NCBI GenBank assembly: GCA_028711875.1
Contig: JAQTRJ010000061.1
Span: forward strand, 1-9,281
Length of the DNA stretch: 9,281 bases
Direction: 5' to 3'
Source: a bacterium
Lineage (GTDB): Bacteria; Electryoneota; RPQS01
Shown here: one piece after another, positions 1 through 6,200 of the stretch
Numbering within the stretch: the first letter of the stretch is position 1
Layout: each line of letters opens with the position of its first letter
Notes under the pieces: model-generated
What the model saw: the letters and a program-made list of their open reading frames with translations, nothing else
Database searches by the model: none
Told to the model about the DNA's origin: nothing
Position numbers and translations under genes: made by a program

Positions 1-289
1 GAAGGTCAGAGTCGATTCCATGAATGTGGACGATCTTCGCAGTCGGGCCGATCTCGTTGTTGCATTCGCCGTAGTTCATGAATTGCCGAAAGCCGACGTC
101 TTCTTCCGGGAAATGTTCACCGCCCTGAAACCGGACGGGAAGATGCTGCTCTCCGAACCCGCCGGGCACGTGACTCGTGCCGCATGGGAGAGAACGATGC
201 AGAGCGCCCGGCAGGCCGGATTCGAATCCCAACAAATGCCTGAAATTCGCCGCGCGCACTCGGTTTTGATGCGAAAACCTGTCTGTTGA
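1..289 (+). CDS. SAM-dependent methyltransferase, C-terminal part (5' end outside window)
   Basis: This open frame enters from the left edge (first whole codon at 2) and stops with TGA at 287-289, leaving 95 residues. The stretch ADLVVAFAVVHELP, then an amphipathic helix and LKPDGKMLLSEP, is the usual end of a class I Rossmann methyltransferase: strand 4 with the post-motif histidine, helix D, and strand 5 reading LKPGG-like. The last part (AARQAGFE-like helix, then the strand HSVLMRKP) matches the closing strands 6 and 7. The SAM-binding motif I (GxGxG) would lie upstream, outside the window, so the substrate cannot be named. The methyltransferase type 11/25 group is the best family guess. 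The thioredoxin-like gene begins 14 bases after the stop, so the two are probably co-transcribed. Confidence 0.8.
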   Translation, partial: KVRVDSMNVDDLRSRADLVVAFAVVHELPKADVFFREMFTALKPDGKMLLSEPAGHVTRAAWERTMQSARQAGFESQQMPEIRRAHSVLMRKPVC

Positions 290-291
290 CC

Positions 292-297
292 GGAGAG
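292..297 (+). promoter_or_regulatory. Shine-Dalgarno that decides the thioredoxin start
   Basis: GGAGAG lies six bases before the ATG at 304. It rules against the in-frame TTG at 286, which overlaps the upstream stop codon and has no ribosome binding site of its own. Confidence 0.75.
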
Positions 298-303
298 AGC
301 ATC

Positions 304-672
304 ATGGGATTTTTCCGCAGACTGTTCGGAGGCTCCGACACACCCGGAAAACCGATTCCGACCACGGATGACGCCTTCGAAAGCGAGGTGCTGAAATCCG
401 ATCTGCCGGCGGTGGTGGATTTCTGGTCTCCCACATGCGCGCCCTGTCAGGTGATGGGCGGATTGTTGAATGAACTGGGCCCCGACTTTACAGGCCGGAT
501 CCGATTGTTCAAAATGAACGTGGAGCAGTGCCCGCTGACCGCCGAGCAGTATCGCATCCGCGGCGTTCCCACGCTGATTTTTTTCCGCAAGGGAAAAGAA
601 GTGGACCGCATCGTGGGACTACTGCCGCTCCATCCCCTGCGGCAGCGTTTGGAACAACTCGCTACATCGTAG
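304..672 (+). CDS. Thioredoxin-family protein with CAPC active site
   Basis: This is a 122-residue protein that probably acts as a cytoplasmic thiol-disulfide oxidoreductase. After a basic/aromatic lead (MGFFRRLFGG) that is too short and charged for a clear signal peptide, the thioredoxin fold begins near residue 22. The strand PAVVDFW is followed by the active site WSPTCAPCQ, with Cys45 and Cys48. RGVPTLIFF supplies the cis-proline (Pro89), and KGKEVDRIVG is the usual turn into the last strand and helix. The length is normal for a single-domain thioredoxin. The active site has Ala where classical thioredoxin has Gly (CGPC) and Gln where Lys usually follows. A third cysteine, Cys76, lies mid-protein. 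The gene follows the methyltransferase by 14 bases, but no specific partner can be inferred. The family call is secure; trxA orthology is not claimed. Confidence 0.94.
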   Translation: MGFFRRLFGGSDTPGKPIPTTDDAFESEVLKSDLPAVVDFWSPTCAPCQVMGGLLNELGPDFTGRIRLFKMNVEQCPLTAEQYRIRGVPTLIFFRKGKEVDRIVGLLPLHPLRQRLEQLATS

Positions 673-673
673 C

Positions 674-686
674 GCGCGCGTCGCGC
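674..686 (+). repeat. Small GC hairpin just after the thioredoxin stop
   Basis: GCGCG at 674-678 and CGCGC at 682-686 can pair across a 3-base loop, beginning two bases after the TAG. There is no T-run, so it is a poor intrinsic terminator on its own. It is also part of an alternating CG tract, which makes such pairing likely by chance. Confidence 0.25.
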
Positions 687-698
687 AGACCTGGTCGA

Positions 699-779
699 GT
701 CCATTCGGATGATCGCGGACTTCCCGCGGTTTCGATTCCACCCGGCGAGCAGGTTATCGTATTGCGTTACCATCCGTGA
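699..779 (+). pseudogene. Possible 3' remnant of a YfhO-type or glycosyltransferase-type membrane protein gene
   Basis: The frame that ends with TGA at 777-779 reads DDRGLPAVSIPPGEQVIVLR followed by YHP. This resembles the C-terminal tail of YfhO-like and related polytopic membrane proteins, where a strand is followed by a P-A/P-G-E-H/Q turn, an alternating hydrophobic strand and a terminal Y-x-P. Nothing upstream in this frame looks like the rest of such a protein, because it runs back inside the thioredoxin gene. If the match is real, a deletion removed almost the whole gene and left its last 20-30 codons. A hairpin overlaps its stop, as a native terminator might. The likeness rests on a short stretch and could be chance; the 5' boundary is arbitrary. 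Confidence 0.35.
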
Positions 780-821
780 GTCTCGTACCCGGCGGACTCA
801 CTTCTCCGGTAACGCTAATCG
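758..821 (+). repeat. Two-tier inverted repeat / long hairpin
   Basis: The outer arms are GCGTTACC at 764-771 and GGTAACGC at 808-815, a perfect 8 bp. They extend outward by ATT/AAT (761-763 with 817-819) and CG/CG (758-759 with 820-821), each step needing one bulged T. Inside, after a 4/6-base internal loop, GTGAGTC (776-782) pairs perfectly with GACTCAC (795-801) around a 12-base loop. In total 20 pairs form a rod. No T-run follows, so this is not a textbook intrinsic terminator. It could be a degraded terminator, a structured RNA or one end of a repeat element. Confidence 0.7.
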
Positions 822-850
822 GACTGACATTCTGATTCTCGCGTAGGCAC

Positions 851-876
851 TCTGCCGCGTCCCCGGCAGAAGTTTT
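851..876 (+). terminator. Candidate intrinsic terminator
   Basis: TCTGCCG (851-857) and CGGCAGA (864-870) form a perfect GC-rich 7-bp stem with a 6-base loop, followed closely by AGTTTT (871-876). The shape fits a modest Rho-independent terminator for transcripts reading from the thioredoxin side, although it lies about 180 bases past that stop codon. The T-run is short. Confidence 0.45.
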
Positions 877-938
877 CACCAAGTCGTGATTCCCGTCCGG
901 CGGATTGCGGCAGTCCAAGAAGAGTTTCGCACCATTTC

Positions 939-970
939 GCGGATTGGCGAGTCAGCCGATCCGCTTTATC
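939..970 (+). terminator. Strong hairpin with T-rich tail, candidate intrinsic terminator
   Basis: GCGGATTGGC (939-948) pairs with GCCGATCCGC (955-964): ten consecutive pairs with one T-G wobble, around a 6-base loop GAGTCA. It is followed directly by TTTATC (965-970). This is the most stable simple hairpin between the thioredoxin and kinase genes. It would insulate the kinase operon from upstream transcription. It may alternatively be an end of a structured repeat (see the block at 757-970). Confidence 0.5.
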
Positions 971-1175
971 TTGCTATACGATTGACTATGCTCATGACGT
1001 ATTATCTGGCCATGCCTCGGGTTGTTTTCAGCAAAGAATGCGAGCTTCTTCCGCTGGTCAGTTCCACCGAAAGCCTTGACCGCGCAACAAGATGTGTTTT
1101 CGTCTACAACGTACTTGACGATGGCATCAGAATTGCACTCCGTTCTCCATGACATATAGCACATTGCGATCAGAA

Positions 1176-1184
1176 TGATATAAA
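1176..1184 (+). promoter_or_regulatory. Extended -10 promoter of the kinase gene
   Basis: TGATATAAA fits the sigma70 extended -10 pattern TGnTATAAT with one mismatch. There is no good -35 box at 16-18 bases, which is usual for extended -10 promoters. Transcription would begin around 1190-1193. That makes the in-frame ATG at 1188 unusable and supports the ATG at 1251 with a leader of about 60 bases. A 6-bp inverted repeat (ATAGCA 1156-1161, TGCTAT 1189-1194) brackets the -10. Confidence 0.5.
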
Positions 1185-1203
1185 ACCATGCTATCGGATC
1201 GGA

Positions 1204-1235
1204 ATTTGTTTGCGCCACGACACCGGCAAACAAAT
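1204..1235 (+). promoter_or_regulatory. Perfect 10-bp inverted repeat in the kinase leader (operator or RNA hairpin)
   Basis: ATTTGTTTGC (1204-1213) and GCAAACAAAT (1226-1235) are exact reverse complements separated by 12 bases. The repeat sits between the predicted transcription start and the ATG at 1251. The 22-base centre-to-centre spacing, two helical turns, suits a dimeric regulator acting just downstream of the promoter. As RNA it would form a 10-bp stem ending about 8 bases before the AGGA ribosome binding site, so it could also affect translation. Confidence 0.6.
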
Positions 1236-1250
1236 ACGAGTACAGGAATC

Positions 1251-3257
1251 ATGAAAGAGACCAACTCGATTTCGCGGGATGAACACGGGCAATCCCCGCA
1301 GTCTGATGGAACGTCCCCGTCTGACAAGTCTGCTTTCTTTGCCGAATTCGTCGAGTCGCTTCCCCAGCCGGTTTTCGAGATTGACACCAACCGGCGGGTG
1401 ACCTTTGCCAACCAGGCGGCGCTCGACATGTTCGAATGGAGCGACGACGACTTGGCGGCAGGTTTCGACGCTCACAGGGTGGTCGCCCCCGAGCACGCGG
1501 ACCTGTTCGCCGAAGCTCTGCAGCGCGCGCTGCAGGGCGAATCGCTGCAAGGCCTGGAACTGCTCTTTCGCGCGAAATCCGGCCGGGCTTTTCCCGGTGC
1601 CGTCTATTGCGCGCGGGTGCAGTCAGGAGATCGGACGCTGGTGCGCGGGTTCGTCACCGACATTACGGAACGTAAGGCTTCCGAGGAATTGTTGCGAATT
1701 CAGCGGGATCTCAATCAGGAGCTTACCCAAGCCGCCGATATCCAGGAAGCTTTCAACCTCGTCCTTGAATTCATCTTGCGTTTGGAACACGTTGAAAGCG
1801 GCGGGATTTACCTTGTGGATGAATCCGGTGGGCTTCGATTGATCAGTCATGCCGGACTTTCGCCAGAATTCGTCCGGGCGGTTGAATACTGTGCTCCGGA
1901 TTCGGATCGCGCACAGGTGGGACGTTCCGGGAAGCCGATCTATGTCTGTTCGACGGATAAACTTCAGATTCCGGATCGCGACATACGGAAGGAGGGACTG
2001 CGCGCGCTGGCAATCATTCCCATCATGTTCAGCGAGAAGGTTCTGGCCGTGATGATCGTCGCGGCACATCATATCTGTGAATTCCCCCCGTCCACCCGAT
2101 ATGCTCTGGAATCCATCGCCTCGCGTTTGGGAGGCATTGTATCCCGCCTGAAAACGCTGCAGACGCTTCACGAGAGCGAAGCAAGATTCCGCTCGATGGC
2201 AGAGCAGATGATGGACGTTCTGTACACCACGGATGCCGGGGGGATCATCACCTATATCTCGCCTTCCGCCCAGCAGATTTTCGGCTGGCTTCCTCAGGAT
2301 ATGATCGGGAAAGCTTTCGTCGAATTCGTGACTGACGAAGAGATTCGGAGGGCGATGTTCGCCTTTCAATCCGCTATGACCACAGGGATGCAGCTCAAGA
2401 ACCTTGCCCTGCGACTAAAGCGAAAGGACGACAGCACTTTCCTCGGCGAGGTGAGCGGTGTATTCACGGCACAGCAGGGGGAGCAGGCAGGAACCGTCGG
2501 CATCATCCGCAATGTCACCGGATTTCGAGATACCGAGGAGGAATTGCGCGTTAGTCGAGACCGCCTCAAGATGGCCATCGAAGGCGGAAACATTGGGTTG
2601 TGGGACTGGAATCTCGTGACGAATCAAGTCTACTTCTCGCCCGAATGGAAAAAGCAGATCGGCTACCGTGATGATGAAATTGCCAACAAGTACAAGGAGT
2701 GGGAAGATCGCCTGCATCCGGAGGATCGCGAATCCACTCTATCCAGTCTGAAAGCCTCGCAGACTCCGCCCTATCCGCCTTATCGGGTGGAGTTTCGTCT
2801 TCGCCACAAGGACGGAAGCTACCGCTGGATTATGGCTCGGGGTACTCTGCAATTCGACGATCATGGTCAGCCGGCGCGCGTCATGGGCACGAACGTGGAC
2901 ATCACCGAGCGCAAACGAACGGAAGAGGCTCTGCTTGAGAACCGGAGGGAATTGCGGCAGACGCTGGAAGCCACAACGGACGGAATCTGGTCATGGAATC
3001 TGCAGACCGATACATGGTGGTTCAGTCCGCGCTATTACACCATGCTCGATTACAAACCAGGGGAATTCCCGGCGTCTTTCGAGAGTTGGCGGAATCTGAT
3101 TCATCCTAACGACCTGAATAGTGCTCTCCAAGTCGTCGAGAAATACCTGAAGACCAAACCGGATACCTACGAGAATGAATATCGTCTGAGAACAAGCCGT
3201 GGAGACTATCGCTGGATTCACGCGCGCGCGCGTTGCCGAGCGCGACCAGCACGGTGA
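1251..3257 (+). CDS. Multi-PAS sensor protein, N-terminal part of a frameshifted hybrid histidine kinase
   Basis: This frame gives 668 residues. I chose the ATG at 1251, with AGGA at 1244-1247 although its spacing of three is short. The in-frame ATG at 1188 has no ribosome binding site, coincides with the predicted transcription start, and would translate the leader inverted repeat. Domains in order: PAS1 about 28-142 ending in DITERK; GAF1 about 155-300; PAS2 about 312-428; PAS3 about 437-555 (GLWDWN, LHPEDRE, YRWI, DITERK); PAS4 from about 568 (GIWSWN, WFSP, LIHPND). No membrane segment is visible, so it should be cytoplasmic. PAS4 breaks off after YRWIHARA at the (CG)6 tract; the final residues to the TGA at 3255-3257 are out of frame. 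The missing half of PAS4 continues at once in the next frame, so alone this is a sensor with no kinase. The frame break could be an artefact, a mutation or a switch. Confidence 0.85.
   Translation: MKETNSISRDEHGQSPQSDGTSPSDKSAFFAEFVESLPQPVFEIDTNRRVTFANQAALDMFEWSDDDLAAGFDAHRVVAPEHADLFAEALQRALQGESLQGLELLFRAKSGRAFPGAVYCARVQSGDRTLVRGFVTDITERKASEELLRIQRDLNQELTQAADIQEAFNLVLEFILRLEHVESGGIYLVDESGGLRLISHAGLSPEFVRAVEYCAPDSDRAQVGRSGKPIYVCSTDKLQIPDRDIRKEGLRALAIIPIMFSEKVLAVMIVAAHHICEFPPSTRYALESIASRLGGIVSRLKTLQTLHESEARFRSMAEQMMDVLYTTDAGGIITYISPSAQQIFGWLPQDMIGKAFVEFVTDEEIRRAMFAFQSAMTTGMQLKNLALRLKRKDDSTFLGEVSGVFTAQQGEQAGTVGIIRNVTGFRDTEEELRVSRDRLKMAIEGGNIGLWDWNLVTNQVYFSPEWKKQIGYRDDEIANKYKEWEDRLHPEDRESTLSSLKASQTPPYPPYRVEFRLRHKDGSYRWIMARGTLQFDDHGQPARVMGTNVDITERKRTEEALLENRRELRQTLEATTDGIWSWNLQTDTWWFSPRYYTMLDYKPGEFPASFESWRNLIHPNDLNSALQVVEKYLKTKPDTYENEYRLRTSRGDYRWIHARARCRARPAR
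2898..2922 (+). repeat. Direct repeat, copy 1 (DITERKR linker after PAS3)
   Basis: The 25 bases starting GACATCACCGAGCG match those at 3286-3310 at 24 positions. Both encode the DITERKRT signalling linker at the end of a PAS domain. The copies are 388 bases apart and bracket exactly PAS4. Confidence 0.8.
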
Positions 3258-6200
3258 TGCCATCCTCATGATCGGCAACCATGAGGACATCACCGAGCGG
3301 AAACGAACGGCGGCGGCGCTCGCCGAGAGCGAAGAACAGTTCCGAACTATCGTCTCCTCCGTTAGTGAGGGAATGGTCCTGCAGGAAAGCAGCGGCCGAG
3401 TTCTCACATGGAACAAGACGGCGGAGCGAATCTTCGGAATTCCGGCGGAAAACATCGTCGGCATGCTCGCAAGTGAACAACGCTGGAAAAACATTCGCGA
3501 GGATGGCACGGCCTTCCCCACCGAGGAACATCCGTCACACCGTACCCTTCAAACCGGTCAGTCTTGTCACGACGTCATTATGGGTGTTCGTCACGCCGTC
3601 AGCAATGAATTGTCGTGGATCAGCCTCAATACCAATCCGGTGTATAAGAAGGGATCGGCCAAGCCCACTGCGGTAGCCATCTCTTTTACCGATATCACGG
3701 CCCGTAAGGAAGCCGAAGACGCGCTCCGCACAAGCCGGATGCACCTGAGTAATGCCATCCGTCTGGCCAAGTTAGGTTATTGGGAATACGATTTTTTGAA
3801 GGACGTCTTCACCTTCAACGATGACTTCTACGCCATATTTCATACGACCGCTGAACGCGAAGGCGGCTATCTCATGCCTTCCGCCCAATACGCCAAGCGA
3901 TTCGGGCATCCTGATGATATGGCACGCGTCGGCGAAGAAATCGGCAAGGCGGCGACGACGACGGATCCCAACTACTGCACTCGTATCGAGCACCGAATCA
4001 TCTATGCCGACGGCGGAGTGGGGCACATTGCCGTGCAGTTTCGCATCCTGAAGGACGAGCAGGGACGAACCGTCAAGTCGTTCGGGATGAATCAGGATAT
4101 CACCGAGATCAAGCAGGCTGAAGTGGCGTTGCGCGACAGCGAGAAGCACTACCGTCAGCTGTTTAATTCCATGATCACGGGATTCGCGCTGCATAAGATC
4201 ATTCTCGACGAAAACGGGAAACCCTGCGACTACCGATTCCTTGAAGCGAATCCTGCCTTTGAAACACTCACGGGCTTGAAGGCTCCGGACATCATCGGTC
4301 GAACCGCGCTCGAGGTGCTGCCGGGCTTGGAACCGCTCTGGTTCAAGTCCTATGGTCATGTGGCCATGACCGGTGAAACCGTTCACTTCGAGAGTTACTC
4401 CAGGGAACTCGCCAAGCATTACGAAGTGACCTCTTATTCCCCTGAGCGCGGATATTTTGCGACGATATTTCAAGACGTCACGGAGCGCAAGCAGGCAGAA
4501 GAAGCGCTGCGGCAGCGGGGAGAACAGCTCAGGATACTCTTTGACAATCTCACCATCGGCATTTATCGCACAACTCCCGACGGCCAGATACTTACCGCTA
4601 ATCCGGCTTTGGTGAAGATTCTCGGCTATGAGTCCCTGGATGAATTGGTGTCGCGCAATCTTGAAGGCGAAGGATTTCATCCCAGCTACCCGCGGAGTTA
4701 CTTTAAGAGTCTCATCGAGGAAAACGGAGAAATTCAAGGTCTTGAATCCGCGTGGGTACGGCACGATGGCTCAACCATCTTCGTTCGCGAGAATGCGCGG
4801 GGCGTTCGGGGCGAGCATGGCGAGATGCTGTACTACGAAGGCACCGTGGAGGATATCACTGAGCACAAGCAGGCTGAGGAACAATCGAAGGAGCAGGCTC
4901 AGGAAATCGAGCGTTCGAGGAATATTCTGTTACAGATACTTGAATCCATACCGGCGCGAGTATTCTGGAAAGATAAAGACTTGCGGTACCTGGGATGCAA
5001 TAGTCTGTTTGCGCATGATGCCGGACGTCCTCGACCTGACGACTTGCTGGGGAAAACGGACTATGAAATGGGATGGAGAGATCAAGCTGACCTGTACCGT
5101 GCCGACGATCAGGAAGTCATGCAATCGGCTCAGCCCAAACTGGGGATTATTGAACCTCAGACAACGCCGACCGGCGAGAAAATCTGGCTGAGAACAAGCA
5201 AAGTTCCTCTTAAGGAATCAGATGGCGTGGTCTGGGGGATGCTGGGCGTTTATGAGGACATAACGAAAGAAAGGCACCGCGACGAGGCCTTGCGAGCGAG
5301 CGAGGAGCGCTTCAAACAGGTTGCCGAGAGCGCGGGCGAATGGATCTGGGAAGTGGATGCGGAGGGGCTGTACATCTACTCAAGTCCCGTGGTCCAAAGA
5401 ATTCTCGGCTATTCTCCGGAGGAATTGGTTGGGAAACTCCACTTCTACGATCTATTCTCGCCCGACAAGAGAGAGGAACTCAAGGCTGCCGCTCTCGCCG
5501 CCTTCGCACAGAGAATCGCTTTCATGGGTTTTGTGAATTCCACTCTTCACAAGAACGGCAACGTCGTCATTCTCGAAACCAGTGGTGTGCCCGTTCTGGA
5601 TGAGGAAGGGAACCTGCTTGGCTATCGGGGTACGGATACCGACATCACCGAACGCAGACAAGCGGAGGAAGCGCTGCATCGGCACAATGAGTACCTGACG
5701 GCTTTGCAGGAGACGACTCTCGAATTGCTCGCCGAACATGATTTGGACCGTCTGCTGGAGAGCATCATCCGCCGCGCCGGAGAACTGATGGGGACCACCA
5801 CCGGTTGGCTCGATCTGCTTGAGCCAGACGCGAACCATCTTACCCCCAAGATCGCCTTGGGCGCTTTGGCCACAGAGTCACTCAGGTTTTCAGCGAAAAA
5901 AGGGGAAGGATTGAGCGGCAAGGTGTGGGAGAGCGGACGGCCCATTGCCGTGGAGGACTATGACGTGTGGCCGGGCCGGATTCAGGGCCATCAGTCGAAT
6001 CTAATCCGCTCGATCGTCGCGCTTCCGTTGCTCTCCGGATCGAAGACCCTCGGCGTATTAGGTCTGGCTTATGAAAAAGAAGTCAAACGCACATTCGACG
6101 AGACGGCGATCAGCTTATTGCATCAATTTGCGCGGTTGGCCACGCTGGCCATAGAAAACGCGCGATTGTTTTCCGTCGCGAACCGAGAATTGGCGGAGCG

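Larger units (their letters stand above)
780..1250. other. Long non-coding region before the kinase gene
   Basis: No credible gene is seen in these 471 bases on either strand. The + strand frame at 886-1152 and the minus frame at 952-1233 have no ribosome binding site, no recognisable motif and odd composition. The left half (to about 964) is packed with hairpins. The right half (about 965-1200) is visibly richer in A and T than the flanking genes, as expected for a regulatory region. It ends with an extended -10 element and the leader inverted repeat of the histidine kinase gene. Confidence 0.6.

Noticed and set aside
286..303. TTG start at 286 for the thioredoxin gene
   Set aside because: It overlaps the methyltransferase stop and has no ribosome binding site, while ATG 304 has GGAGAG at good spacing.
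886..1152. 88-codon + strand frame between thioredoxin and kinase
   Set aside because: Its GTG start lacks a ribosome binding site, it runs through the 939-964 hairpin, and its composition is unlike a stable protein.
952..1233. 93-codon minus-strand frame opposite the kinase promoter
   Set aside because: It has no motif or ribosome binding site and covers the promoter and leader repeat; it may be part of a repeat but is not a supported gene.
1188..1250. Upstream start of the kinase at ATG 1188
   Set aside because: There is no Shine-Dalgarno, the ATG lies at or before the predicted transcription start, and the extra 21 codons span a perfect inverted repeat.
1623..2369. 248-codon open frame on the minus strand
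   Set aside because: It is a shadow of the GAF1/PAS2 coding region with no recognisable protein features.
3195..3260. Programmed ribosomal frameshift joining the two kinase frames
   Set aside because: No slippery heptamer, internal Shine-Dalgarno at the right spacing or obvious stimulatory stem is visible, and a changed CG count explains the break more simply.
3772..4764. 330-codon open frame on the minus strand
   Set aside because: It is a mirror of the strongly coding PAS region on the + strand; no domain or start signal is seen.
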